From the NCBI GenBank assembly GCA_963705835.1, contig CAVPLC010000046.1, positions 1-64,000 of the forward strand: a stretch of DNA of 64,000 nt, read 5' to 3'. Source of the stretch: Palsa-504 sp963705835. GTDB lineage: Bacteria > Actinomycetota > Actinomycetes > Streptosporangiales > Streptosporangiaceae. The notes under the pieces were generated by a model. The model searched no databases. It had not been told where the DNA came from and saw nothing but the letters and a program-made list of their open reading frames with translations. Shown piece by piece: positions 48,011 to 57,055 of this stretch. How positions within the stretch are numbered: the stretch's first letter is position 1; each line of letters opens with the position of its first letter. Position numbers and translations under genes: made by a program.

Positions 48011-49059
48011 CATACCCATCCGATCACCAGGAGGAGCGCCCTCGCCTCATGATGCAATCGTTGCGAGATCGCCAAGAGAGCGATTCCATGGAGCATCGCG
48101 ACGGTAACGGCAATAGGCAACGCCGGATTGTCACCGTCGGCGCGGCAATCATCGCTGTGGCTGCGATCGCGGTAGGCATCGCCCTCTACAACGACTCCGC
48201 CAGCCCTACCGGGCCGCTGCCGGTCAATCTGCCGTCCTCGTCCGCTTCTTACCTCGGGGTATATGCGGACGGTGTTCCTGACTCGTATGGCCAAGTGACG
48301 GCGTTCACGAACGCTACTGCCGCCACGCCAGATGTGGTTATGTACTATAGTGGATGGTTTGTTCCCTTTCCAACCAGTTTCGCCATAACGGTGGCCGATC
48401 ACGGTGCAGCGCCGCTCGTACAGATGGATCCAGATAACATCAGCATCGCTGCTATAGCCTCCACACGATACGACGGATACCTGAGTTCTTATGCGGAGGC
48501 TGTCCGCGCCTACGGGCATCCGGTCATCCTGAGCTTCGGTCACGAGATGAACGGCGACTGGTCTTCCTGGGGCTACAGGCACACCTCTCCGGCGGTATTC
48601 GTGGCCGCATGGCAGCATATCGTTAACCTGTTCCGAGTGCTGGGCGCCCGGAACGTGACCTGGCTGTGGACAGTCAACATTATCAACGACGCGCGCAGCG
48701 GTAAGGTCAACGACAACCTGCGCCAGTGGTGGCCCGGCAGCTCGTATGTGACCTGGGTTGGGATCGACGGTTACTACCTGGAGCCAACCTGGCAATTCGC
48801 TCCCTTGTTCGGGCCGACCATCAATGCGGTGCATCAGCTGACCAGCGACCCGATCCTCGTCGCCGAGACCGGCGCGGTACCGGCCGCAGGCCAGCCAGCG
48901 AAGATCACCGACCTGTTCGCGGGCATTCGCTCTTATGGCCTGTTGGGGTTGGTGTGGTTCAACTCCACAAACTCCATCGGCCAGCAGTTCGTCATCAACA
49001 CCCCCGCAGCAATCGCCGCGTTCCGCAAGGGCGCCAGTACGTACCACAGGCCTGGGTAA
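48007..49059 (+). CDS. Membrane-anchored GH26-like glycoside hydrolase, module 2
   Basis: 350 residues. A charged cytoplasmic tail of about 40 residues and one membrane helix (IVTVGAAIIAVAAIAVGIAL) lead to the GH26-like barrel. Likely acid/base Glu180 (LSFGHEMNGDWSSWG) and nucleophile Glu287 (ILVAETGAVP). It is closer to the third GH26 than to the first. GTG 48007 overlaps the GT2 stop by four bases. The anchor keeps it beside the synthase on the outer face of the membrane. Confidence 0.82.
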   Translation: MTYPSDHQEERPRLMMQSLRDRQESDSMEHRDGNGNRQRRIVTVGAAIIAVAAIAVGIALYNDSASPTGPLPVNLPSSSASYLGVYADGVPDSYGQVTAFTNATAATPDVVMYYSGWFVPFPTSFAITVADHGAAPLVQMDPDNISIAAIASTRYDGYLSSYAEAVRAYGHPVILSFGHEMNGDWSSWGYRHTSPAVFVAAWQHIVNLFRVLGARNVTWLWTVNIINDARSGKVNDNLRQWWPGSSYVTWVGIDGYYLEPTWQFAPLFGPTINAVHQLTSDPILVAETGAVPAAGQPAKITDLFAGIRSYGLLGLVWFNSTNSIGQQFVINTPAAIAAFRKGASTYHRPG

Positions 49060-49605
49060 CCGGGACTGAGGGTAAGGCGGAGAACGACAGGAGGAATTGA
49101 GGTTTGGCTGGCATCCAACGCTTGAGACGGCGGCTTGTGCTATGAACGATCGACTGCAGATCATATCATTGACTTCTGCCCGTCCCGAGGAAGTCAGCAG
49201 AACTGACCGAACGAGGCATTCGGTGCAGCATCATCCGGAGATTTCAGCAACTACGCATCCACTTGAGGATTCGGACTGTAGCTTTTCATACGTGGTATTC
49301 CTGCCGAGGATTATCGTTACGTCACGTAACGCCGCAAGTGCACTATGTGGGCAGTTGGGGAAGAGTCGCGGCGCCCTTCCGCATGCCCATGACAGCGGGC
49401 AGGTGCGACCTATGGACTACGGCGCAGCAACAGGGTGCGGAGGTATGTTCCTCCCACGCCGCATTCGACCAGGCCCCCTACTCAGAAAGACGAGCGAGAG
49501 ACCCTGGGGACTGGGGCGAAAGGCACTGCAGCCGTACCACGTAGCGCCATCGAACTGCGAGCCGCGCTTGTGAACGCCGCTGAACAAACCTCACTGACAC
49601 CGCCA
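49060..49605 (+). promoter_or_regulatory. Leader of the third GH26 gene, with palindrome
   Basis: About 550 bases without a convincing gene. It has ACTGTAGCTTTTCATA (49275-49290, shared with module 2), a perfect palindrome CGTTACGT-C-ACGTAACG (49315-49331) and a copy of the module 1 start region (49398-49423). It reads like the upstream part of a third module whose first two genes are gone. Confidence 0.55.
49412..49573 (+). pseudogene. Relic start of a module 1-type GT-C gene
   Basis: Bases 49398-49423 match 40302-40327 (the ribosome binding site and first codons of the module 1 GT-C gene) at 24 of 26 positions. The frame opens with MDYGAATG where the intact gene has MDHGPVTQ, then runs into unrelated sequence and stops. 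It supports loss of the GT-C and GT2 genes from a third module. Confidence 0.5.
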
Positions 49606-50643
49606 ATGAGCTTGGAGTCCACCACCGCTCGGCAATACTGGCAGGGATTCTGGCTGCTTAATCGACGACCTCGCAGTTCTCGGCAGCAGGGGCTTAGAGC
49701 GACTGAGCCTAAAGGCCGGTGGGGCAGCCGTCATGCGGCGAATCGGCTCCGCGTCGTAGGCTGCGTCATGCTCCTCATCGGTGCTGCGATAACGGTAGTT
49801 AACATCACGAGGTCTGAACCGGCTGCTAGCTCTATGCAACCGATGCGTTACCTCGGCGTGTATGAGCGGAGCTTTCCCAGCTCCTACGCCGGGGCGGCTG
49901 CGTTCACAACAACTACTGGGGTGCGGCCAGACATAGTAATGTTCTACAACTCATGGCTCGAGCCGTTCCAGACCAGCTTTGCCATAACTGTGGCCGAGCA
50001 CGGTGCGACGCCGCTCGTGCAGATAAATCCGTTTGGCGCCAGTCTCGCTGCGATCGCATCTGGACAATACGACAGCTACCTGATTACCTACGCTGATACA
50101 GTTCGTGCCTATTCCCGCCCGGTCATTCTGAGCTTCGGCCATGAGATGAACGGCGACTGGTATCCCTGGGGTTACACGCACACATCCCCGGCGGTATTCG
50201 TAGCAGCATGGCGGCACATCGTCACAGTGTTCCGCAGATTGGCAGTTCGGAACGTGACCTGGCTGTGGACGGTAAACATCATCCAGTCCGGCAGCATTCC
50301 CTCGCCAGCCGAATGGTGGCCTGGCAGCTCGTATGTGACCTGGGTGGGGATTGACGGCTATTACTACCAGCCGTCCTGGACATTCGCTTCCTTGTTCGGG
50401 CCCACCATTACTATCGTACGCGAACTGACAAGCGATCCGATACTCATCGCCGAGACAGGCGCGGCGGCAGGTACAAGCCAGTCGGTCAAGGTCACTGACC
50501 TGTTTGCCGGTGTTCGTCTTTACGGACTGCTCGGGTTCGTATGGTTCGACGTCGAGGCAGACAAGGACTGGCGCCTCCGGAGCCCTATGGCATTCGCCGC
50601 GTTCAGCCAAGGCGCTAAGACATACTACAGGCCTGTGTCATGA
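49606..50643 (+). CDS. Membrane-anchored GH26-like glycoside hydrolase, third copy
   Basis: 345 residues from ATG 49606; GTG 49570 or GTG 49435 would lengthen only the cytoplasmic tail, and none has a good ribosome binding site. One membrane helix (VVGCVMLLIGAAITVV), then the GH26-like barrel: acid/base Glu180 (LSFGHEMNGDWYPWG) and nucleophile Glu283 (ILIAETGAAAG). It is highly similar to the module 2 enzyme (SPAVFVAAW, RNVTWLWTVNII, WWPGSSYVTWVGIDGYY). It has no GT partner directly upstream. Confidence 0.8.
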   Translation: MSLESTTARQYWQGFWLLNRRPRSSRQQGLRATEPKGRWGSRHAANRLRVVGCVMLLIGAAITVVNITRSEPAASSMQPMRYLGVYERSFPSSYAGAAAFTTTTGVRPDIVMFYNSWLEPFQTSFAITVAEHGATPLVQINPFGASLAAIASGQYDSYLITYADTVRAYSRPVILSFGHEMNGDWYPWGYTHTSPAVFVAAWRHIVTVFRRLAVRNVTWLWTVNIIQSGSIPSPAEWWPGSSYVTWVGIDGYYYQPSWTFASLFGPTITIVRELTSDPILIAETGAAAGTSQSVKVTDLFAGVRLYGLLGFVWFDVEADKDWRLRSPMAFAAFSQGAKTYYRPVS

Positions 50644-50873
50644 AGGGTCGGCTGTCCGTGACCATGCGAGATACCGGAAACCTAGGTGTCACCCAGCAGC
50701 GCAAAACAGGACTAGTAAGGACATCTTATTTCTCGTTTAATGCCAGCGTACTACAGGTCCTGGAAAGTCTTTATCGAACAAGGAAACGTAAAACCCCAAA
50801 TAGCCGCTTTCCTCGTCGAGCATCGCATCCGCGGCGAGGTTGCCGTTCATCAGGTTCCGCAAATGAATACTAG
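50640..50873 (+). CDS. Doubtful small basic ORF
   Basis: The ATG at 50640 overlaps the GH26 stop (ATGA), which could mean coupling. The 77-residue product is basic, with no membrane segment or known motif. The remaining roughly 50 bases before the next gene hold nothing else. It may be chance. Confidence 0.22.
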   Translation: MKGRLSVTMRDTGNLGVTQQRKTGLVRTSYFSFNASVLQVLESLYRTRKRKTPNSRFPRRASHPRRGCRSSGSANEY

Positions 50874-50924
50874 CTACTAGTCGCCCAGATCTACGTAGAA
50901 ATCCTCTGAGAAAGAGAAGCGCTA

Positions 50925-51416
50925 TTGTCCAAAAAGTTGCATCGCATGGTGAGATGGTCGGGGGTGGTTACCCTGATCGCCGTCATTGTGTTGGCCGCGG
51001 GCATAGGCCAGACAAGCCTCGGCCATACGCTTCTGGAAAAGGCTGGCCTGTTCGAGGAGCCGACGAGCTACACTTCTCTGGCCTTTCAGGACCCGCAGTC
51101 TCTGCCGGAGCAGCTGAGCTCGAAAAGAGCGACTGTTAGCATCTCGTTCGTGATTCACAACAGTGGCATTATCCCTCATGACTATCAATGGTCGGTGTTG
51201 CTCGTCCAGGGGCAGCGCAGCAGCCACGTGGCTGCAGGAAGTGTTCGTGTCGCGTCGGGACGCGCAGCGGCAATTACACAATCCGTGAGGGTGTCCTGTA
51301 CGCGAGGACAGGTGCGAATCGTTGTGAGCCTGATGCGTCCAGCCGAGTATATCGATGCCCGGACTGCATGCGGTCGCCCAGGAGGTGAATTACACGAGCT
51401 GGTGTCATACGTTTAA
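50925..51416 (+). CDS. Small membrane-anchored extracellular protein
   Basis: 163 residues from TTG 50925, preceded by AAAGAGAAG. One membrane helix (GVVTLIAVIVLAAGIG) and a beta-rich outer domain. The segment SYTSLAFQDPQSLPEQL, then VSISFVIHNSG, resembles the extracellular beta-sandwich seen at the end of DUF1616 proteins in actinobacterial glycan clusters. Two Cys (VSCTRGQ, ARTACG) may pair. First gene of the run up to 55668. Function unknown. Confidence 0.6.
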   Translation: MSKKLHRMVRWSGVVTLIAVIVLAAGIGQTSLGHTLLEKAGLFEEPTSYTSLAFQDPQSLPEQLSSKRATVSISFVIHNSGIIPHDYQWSVLLVQGQRSSHVAAGSVRVASGRAAAITQSVRVSCTRGQVRIVVSLMRPAEYIDARTACGRPGGELHELVSYV

Positions 51417-51446
51417 GCTCCCTCGCACAGATACTAAGGAAACGCA

Positions 51447-52505
51447 ATGCCCCCTGAAATTAGTGTGGTCATTTGCTCGCTCAACGGCGCAGCTGGTGTC
51501 GATCGCTGCATTCGCGCACTTGCTGCCCAAACAATCCGCTCCTCCCTCGAGTTGATTGTTGTCGATGACGGTTCGACCGACGCGACAAGCGACGTCGGCC
51601 GAGCGCACGCTGCGATAGTGGTCCGTCACGCCACGAACCTCGGATTGGCAGCAGCACGCCACTCGGGTGTAGCCGCAGCCACAGCTCCTGTTGTCGCGTT
51701 CCTTGATGACGATTGCGAGCCTGAGCCCCAGTGGGCGGAGCAACTGCTGGCCGGATATGAAGATGGTGTGATAGGGGTTGGCGGCCCAATCCTGCCTGCG
51801 GCGCGCAATGGCTTCATGCTGGGCTACCTTGAGCGACATAATCCACTGAGGCCACAAGAGTCAAATCTCGCTGTGAGCAACAGGCTTATCTATAGATTCA
51901 AGCTGTACATTCGGCGGCAATGGACACAGGCGGACGAATTGTCGCGTCGGGAAGCCTACTCTCTCGTAGGGGCAAACATGTCCTTTGTTCGCCGAGCGTT
52001 GATCGAGATTGGCCAATTCGACGAAAGGTTTCGCCTGGGTGGCGAGGATCAAGACCTGTGCATGCGTCTGATGCATTTGTTTCCATCCAGCCGACTCCTT
52101 TTCGTTCCAGGGGCCCGCGTGGTGCATCACTTCAAGTCCTCGATACGTGACACGCTACGCAGGAGCCGCGCCTACGGACGCGGGTCGGCAACGCTCTACC
52201 GCAAGTGGCCATCTGTGCCGCCTACCTTCTTCCCTGGGCCAGTGGTTGTCCTAGCACTCCTGCTGCTCTCTACACGCCGTCCCAAACTAGCAGTCGCTGC
52301 GACAGCTATACCTCATCTGCTCTACCCTCGAGGACTGGCTTATGCGATTACGAGCCGATCCGGCGCCAGTCTGCTCGACGCTTACATACAGCTCGCGCAA
52401 GAAACATGCGGGAACACTGGCTTCCTTGAGGGGCTGTGGCGGTTCCGTCATCTTGTTCCTGAAGAAAGCATCCAAGCAGCCAGCGGCGTCGAAAGCGGGA
52501 GATGA
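51447..52505 (+). CDS. GT2 family glycosyltransferase
   Basis: 352 residues. A GT-A fold opens ISVVICSLNGAAGVDRCI, with VVDDGSTDATS and FLDDDCEPEPQW (DDD metal site), then GANMSFVRRALIEIGQFDE and GGEDQDLCMRL, the acceptor-side signature of rhamnosyl/galactofuranosyl-type GT2s. A hydrophobic C-terminal stretch may attach it to the membrane. The ATG at 51447 is weakly preceded by AAGGAAACGC. It overlaps the next gene by four bases (ATGA). GC content is lower than in the housekeeping genes. Confidence 0.85.
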   Translation: MPPEISVVICSLNGAAGVDRCIRALAAQTIRSSLELIVVDDGSTDATSDVGRAHAAIVVRHATNLGLAAARHSGVAAATAPVVAFLDDDCEPEPQWAEQLLAGYEDGVIGVGGPILPAARNGFMLGYLERHNPLRPQESNLAVSNRLIYRFKLYIRRQWTQADELSRREAYSLVGANMSFVRRALIEIGQFDERFRLGGEDQDLCMRLMHLFPSSRLLFVPGARVVHHFKSSIRDTLRRSRAYGRGSATLYRKWPSVPPTFFPGPVVVLALLLLSTRRPKLAVAATAIPHLLYPRGLAYAITSRSGASLLDAYIQLAQETCGNTGFLEGLWRFRHLVPEESIQAASGVESGR

Positions 52506-54799
52506 GCGCGATTGGTACAGTGACCGTGCAGCCAGTGGAGACGTCGCCACGAAGCGCCCGCCACGTGCCGCGCCATGCCGTTGCGCCCGTGCGCCCGCGG
52601 CTTATAGCTCATGTCGTGGCTTTGGCGCTGGTTGCCCTCCTTGTACCGCTTCACAGATGGTGGGCGGCGCAGCTGCTTCTGGTGCCGTTGTTGTTGATTA
52701 TTCCGGGCGTACTCCTTCTTCAGGCCTTGCGGATTCCCGGCCACGTTGTGTCCTCATTCCCGGTGTATGTCCCGTGCGCATCGATCGTTGTACTGTTTGG
52801 TTCTGGCCTCGCGGTAGACATGATGGGCCCGTTGGTTGGCCTGACAGGACCTCTCAGAGCCGGGCCCTTGCTCATAGGTCTCGAAGTCACTTGCCTCGCG
52901 TTGCTTGCCGCATCAGTAACTGCCCCGTCGAATGTAGCGATAGAGTGGCGTTCCTTGTCACGACCCGCTCACCTTGCTTGGCCGTTTTTTCTCCCGCTGA
53001 TAGCGGCGGGCGGCGCTCTCCGACTTAATAACGGCCATGCTAACAATGTTGCGCTGATCGCGGCCGCTGCCTTTGCTGCTCTACTCGTCACGACTGCGGT
53101 TTTTGCCTCACGGCTCGATGAAGCCCTGCTCGAGGTGATCCTCTACGCTGCCGGTCTTACGACGAGCTGGGCATATTCCATGCGTGGCGACAGCGTCTAT
53201 GGATTCGACATAGCGACTGAGTACCAGAGGCTACACGAAACGATCGCTACAGGCGCGTGGCATGCCGCCCATCCTAACGACGCGTACGGAGCAATGCTTA
53301 GCGTCACGGTCATGCCCGCGGAACTGCACTTCCTGTCAGGCGTCTCTGGCCTGATGGTACTGAAGATTGTGTACCCGATGATCTACGCTCTTTTCCCGGT
53401 AGCAATTTTCGACCTTGCGCGCAGAATCCTGTCACGTCGCTGGTCCTTTGGGGCATCAGCCTTCACTATAGGCCAGTACGCCTTCACCGAGATTCCGACC
53501 GTCGCACGGCAGGAGATAGCCCTAGTGCTCTTTGTTGCGCTGGTGGCGGCAATGCTGGACACTCGGATACAGCGAAGTTCACGGTGGGCTCTAGTTGCCC
53601 TGCTTGGCCTAGGAATGGCTTTGTCGCATTACTCCACGACGTATGTTGCCATTACACTTATTGGACTCATGCTTCCGCTACAGTGGACCGCGTCCTGGTT
53701 CCGCGAGATCCCACGCATTACAGGCGCCGTAGCTGTCGCATTCATCGTAACCCTCGCGGCTGCCGTCATCTGGTACGTGCCCGTGACCCATTCGGACTCT
53801 CATTTGACGCAGGTCGTCCAGACAGTAGAGGCGCAAGGGCTCGACGTGCTTCCGAACCGACCACCCGGAGGCAGCCTGCTTGCTGCTTATCTACAGGGTA
53901 ATACGCCGACACCAATCCCGGCTGGTCAATATGCGCAGCTCGTTCACGCCTCTTATCTGGTTAATAAGCCTTTCATCACACCGCTCCCCGATGCCAGTCT
54001 TTCTCAGTACACGCTTCGCAATTCTGCCGTGCCGAAGCCTCCGGTAAAATGGCGCCTCGGTTATGATGCGCTCAGCATAACTATGCTGATCGTTGAACAG
54101 CTTGCAAACGTGCTCGCCGTCCTTGGTGCGCTGTTGATGGTGTTGCGACGCAAGGCATCGGTCATCACCCGGCAAGTTGGGCTGCTGGCGCTCGGGACAA
54201 CTTTGCTGCTCACGGTACTCCGGTTCAGCGGTACGTTGGCCGTCGCTTACGGTCAGGAACGGGCCGAGCTCCAGGGGCTGGTGTTGCTCGCTGTTTCCCT
54301 GTGCTGGACGATGCAAAGCCTCGCCGACGCGCGGAAGAAACTGCAGACTTGTGTTCTCGGGGTGACTACAGCCTGTCTAGCGGTGGTCCTGGTCAATACT
54401 ACATACCTGATGGGCGCAGTGCTGGGTGGAGGGATGTCGGTCAACCTAGCGGACAGTGGCGCAGCCTTCGAGTATTTTTACATAACGGCACCTGAGCTCG
54501 CTTCTGCCCAGTGGCTCGGTAATGCCGTCCTGCCTGGACAGCTGGTTTACGCAGACGCATACGGCCAGCTCCCTGTGGCCACGGTGACCCAAATGCAACA
54601 AGGGCTGTTCCTCGATCTGACCCCGCTGACACTCAATCAGCACGCATGGGTGTATGCGAGCCGCACTAATGTCATCAACGGACGCGCCTTTGCTTTCTTT
54701 AATGATCATCGTGCAACTTATTTCTTTCCTGCTAACTTTCTCTCTGATAATTACGATCTCGTATACACAAATGGCTCTTCGGAGGTGTTCCATCGATGA
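52502..54799 (+). CDS. Large polytopic membrane protein, DUF2206/GT-C-like
   Basis: 765 residues with about a dozen to sixteen membrane helices. The loop GFDIATEYQRLHETIATG holds an acidic motif in the place expected for DUF2206 and other GT-C enzymes, and EIPTVARQEIALVLF, ALSHYSTTYVAI are typical of that family. The C-terminal 130 residues are soluble (SAQWLGNAVLPGQLVYAD). Probable lipid-linked sugar transferase or polysaccharide polymerase, by analogy only. Start ATG 52502 and stop both overlap neighbours by four bases. Confidence 0.6.
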   Translation: MSAIGTVTVQPVETSPRSARHVPRHAVAPVRPRLIAHVVALALVALLVPLHRWWAAQLLLVPLLLIIPGVLLLQALRIPGHVVSSFPVYVPCASIVVLFGSGLAVDMMGPLVGLTGPLRAGPLLIGLEVTCLALLAASVTAPSNVAIEWRSLSRPAHLAWPFFLPLIAAGGALRLNNGHANNVALIAAAAFAALLVTTAVFASRLDEALLEVILYAAGLTTSWAYSMRGDSVYGFDIATEYQRLHETIATGAWHAAHPNDAYGAMLSVTVMPAELHFLSGVSGLMVLKIVYPMIYALFPVAIFDLARRILSRRWSFGASAFTIGQYAFTEIPTVARQEIALVLFVALVAAMLDTRIQRSSRWALVALLGLGMALSHYSTTYVAITLIGLMLPLQWTASWFREIPRITGAVAVAFIVTLAAAVIWYVPVTHSDSHLTQVVQTVEAQGLDVLPNRPPGGSLLAAYLQGNTPTPIPAGQYAQLVHASYLVNKPFITPLPDASLSQYTLRNSAVPKPPVKWRLGYDALSITMLIVEQLANVLAVLGALLMVLRRKASVITRQVGLLALGTTLLLTVLRFSGTLAVAYGQERAELQGLVLLAVSLCWTMQSLADARKKLQTCVLGVTTACLAVVLVNTTYLMGAVLGGGMSVNLADSGAAFEYFYITAPELASAQWLGNAVLPGQLVYADAYGQLPVATVTQMQQGLFLDLTPLTLNQHAWVYASRTNVINGRAFAFFNDHRATYFFPANFLSDNYDLVYTNGSSEVFHR

Positions 54800-55668
54800 T
54801 CTCAATCGTGATCATTAGCAAAGATGAGGCGAGCCTCGATGACACCATAACTGATGTGGTGCGCCAGAGTAAGGACCTCAACGAATCATCTGAGATCCTC
54901 GTCGTCGACGCGTCCGATGGCAGACTTGATCATATTCGGCTGCGCCACGCTACCGAGATACTGTGGGTGCAGTTTCAGCAGCCGGTGGGAGTGCGTATCT
55001 CCATACCGCACCAGCGCAACACCGGCGTGCGGGCGGCCTGCGGCGAGATCATCGTATTCACTGACGCAGGTTGTCGGCCAGAACGGGGGTGGCTAGGACG
55101 CCTCGTGGCCCCCCTGCGGCAAGACGAGCACATCACGGCCGGCCTGACCCTTTCGAGCACGGGAAGCGGATTGTACGACCGCGGGGCACGGCAAGCCCTG
55201 GGGTCCCGCTACCTGGCGGAATGCTCCACAATTAACCTCGCTTTCCGGCGTGAGGTGTTCGACGCGATCGGCGGTTTCGACGAAGGGTTTGCCTACGGGT
55301 CCGACATCGACTTCACCTGGCGTCTTACGGACGCTGGCTACCAGATCCGCAGCGTCTCTGACGCCGTCGTGCGACACGACTGGGGCGGATTGCGACGCCA
55401 GCTACGCCGTTCCTATCTCTACGGCAAGGCGCGTATGCGGCTCTACAAAAAGCACCGTGCGAGGCTGAGACACGTGCTCCGCGACGACCCCGTAGTGGTC
55501 GTCTACCCGGTGTTTCTTCTGGGGCTGCCATTGACCCTGCTGTTCCCTTTCTACCCGGCGCTGCTGCTCATACCCGCTTGGCGCAATCGTTCCAATGGAG
55601 CGGTCAGGGTACTAGTAGACCACCTCACCTACGGGGTCGGTATACTCGCGGAACTGATCATGCGATGA
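54796..55668 (+). CDS. GT2 family glycosyltransferase
   Basis: 290 residues. The opening SIVIISKDEASLDDTI is a GT2 start; VVDASDGR replaces the usual DDGS, FTDAGCRPERGWLG is the metal-binding region, and NLAFRREVFDAIGGFDEGF with GSDIDFTWRL the acceptor side. Two hydrophobic segments near the C-terminus (VVVYPVFLLGLPLTLLF) suggest membrane attachment. Coupled by four-base overlaps to the genes on both sides. Confidence 0.82.
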   Translation: MISIVIISKDEASLDDTITDVVRQSKDLNESSEILVVDASDGRLDHIRLRHATEILWVQFQQPVGVRISIPHQRNTGVRAACGEIIVFTDAGCRPERGWLGRLVAPLRQDEHITAGLTLSSTGSGLYDRGARQALGSRYLAECSTINLAFRREVFDAIGGFDEGFAYGSDIDFTWRLTDAGYQIRSVSDAVVRHDWGGLRRQLRRSYLYGKARMRLYKKHRARLRHVLRDDPVVVVYPVFLLGLPLTLLFPFYPALLLIPAWRNRSNGAVRVLVDHLTYGVGILAELIMR

Positions 55669-55740
55669 GGATTCCGGTTCTTCCCCGCGACCCGAACCCC
55701 TATCAAAGACTGAGCGTTTTTTATCCTCATGTTGGCGAGT
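55665..55740 (+). pseudogene. 5' stump of a glycosyltransferase gene
   Basis: The ATG at 55665 overlaps the previous stop (ATGA). The frame begins MRIPVLPRDPNPYQRLSVF, which resembles the start of GT4-like transferases (LPRDPNPYQ.lLy..l). After about 25 codons the similarity ends and the frame becomes Arg-rich. It is cut off where the nucleotidyltransferase fragment begins. Confidence 0.45.
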
Positions 55741-55743
55741 CTG

Positions 55744-56197
55744 TCACGGTGTGGGCTAGACGCGAGGATCGGCCGGATCACGCGCGAGCACGGCGACGTG
55801 GAGTTCTGGGTTGAGCGCATTCACGCCGAGCGGTCCAAGGCAGTGCTCGCAGGAGCTGGCGCCACGGCTCTGACGACGCAGCCGCCAGAGGAGGCCTGCG
55901 AGTTCACGTGGGACGACGTTCCATTCAGCACCGCTTACTTTGACCGGCAGCCAGACGGATCCTCCATTCAGCTCCTGGGGCGGTTCTCTGACTGGCTGTT
56001 CCCGCCAGGATCCTTCGGCGACGAGCCCGTGATGCTCGATGGCACGCCGGTACTGGCCATGAGCGTCTCCGGCATGCTCGCCATGAAGGAGCGTTCCCGC
56101 ACCTGCGCAACGGCCGGTCATGGCGGCAGAAGGACATCGCCGATATCGAGATACTCCGGGCGCTGGCCTGCGGGGAAAAGACCGGTGCAGCCGATTT
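55744..56197 (+). pseudogene. Aminoglycoside/lincosamide-type nucleotidyltransferase, broken
   Basis: The frame carries GLDARIGRITREHGDVEFWV, matching the region of LinA/ANT(2'')-type nucleotidyltransferases where GGWg.DAllGr.TR.H.DlD holds the metal Asp residues. FTWDDVPFSTAYFDRQPDG and MSVSGMLAMKE follow. The first 20-30 residues, with the GG motif, are missing. At about 56094 the frame breaks; the next frame continues FPHLRNGRSWRQKDIADIEILRAL, the family C-terminus. The IS21 element follows directly. Not functional as it stands. Confidence 0.6.
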
Positions 56198-56263
56198 TGG
56201 AAATTCCCCAGTCTCGATCATCGGAATTCCCCAGTTGATCGCTGGGGCAGGGTGAGGTTGAGC

Positions 56264-57055
56264 TTATGTCCTGGGGGCCGGGCGCACCCCCGTTGTGAGT
56301 TTCTCGGCGCGGGCTCGGTGGGCGCGCATCCGGTAGCTTTCACCGTCGATGTTGAAGACGACACTGCGGTGCAGCAGGCGGTCGAGCATGGCGGCGGCGA
56401 CCATGGGGTCGTCGAAGATCTTTCCCCAGGACCCGACGCCGAGGTTTGTCGTCAGCACGGTGGAGCTTTTCAGGTAACGCTGGGTGATGACCTGGAAGAG
56501 GGCGGCGGCGGCCTCGCTGGCCAGCGGCAGGTAGCCGACTTCATCGATGATCAGGAGGCGCGGGCCGGCGAAAAAGCGCATGGTGGTGGCCCATCGTCCT
56601 TCGAGCGCTGCCCGGTGGCAGCGGGCAGCGAGGTCGGCTGCGGTGGTGTAGTAGGTCCGGTAACCGGCCTGGATGGAGGCCCGGGCCAGGGCGACAGCGA
56701 GCATGGTCTTGCCGACGCCTGGCGGCCCGATGAACAAGACGTTGGTGGCGTCTTCGAGGAACCTGAGCGTGGCCAGCTCGCGGACCAGTTTCTTGTCGAT
56801 GCCCGGCTGGGCGTCGAAGTCGAAATCCTCCAGGCGGAAGGGTGAGGGCAGCGAGGCGAACCGTTCCAGGCTCGCCCGGCGGCGGGCGTCGGTCGCGGTG
56901 ACCTCCACGTCGAGGAGGCGCTCGAGGAAGGCCGTGTGGCCGAGGTTTTCCGCGGCGGCGTGCTCGAGGCAGGCGGGCAGGGCCTCGGCTGCGGCGGTCA
57001 GCCGCAGGTAGGCCAGGTGGCTGCGGGCCTGCTGGTAGAGCGAGGCGTCTTTCAT
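56264..57055 (-). CDS. istB: IS21 helper ATPase IstB
   Basis: 263 residues. A DnaA/DnaC-like AAA+ ATPase that assists IstA in strand transfer. Walker A FIGPPGVGKT (about 108-117), Walker B LLIIDEVGYLPL, sensor TVLTTNLG, and LLHRSVVFNIDGESYRMR at the end, all typical. The ATG at 57055 overlaps the istA stop by four bases. Confidence 0.95.
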   Translation of the reverse strand: MKDASLYQQARSHLAYLRLTAAAEALPACLEHAAAENLGHTAFLERLLDVEVTATDARRRASLERFASLPSPFRLEDFDFDAQPGIDKKLVRELATLRFLEDATNVLFIGPPGVGKTMLAVALARASIQAGYRTYYTTAADLAARCHRAALEGRWATTMRFFAGPRLLIIDEVGYLPLASEAAAALFQVITQRYLKSSTVLTTNLGVGSWGKIFDDPMVAAAMLDRLLHRSVVFNIDGESYRMRAHRARAEKLTTGVRPAPRT

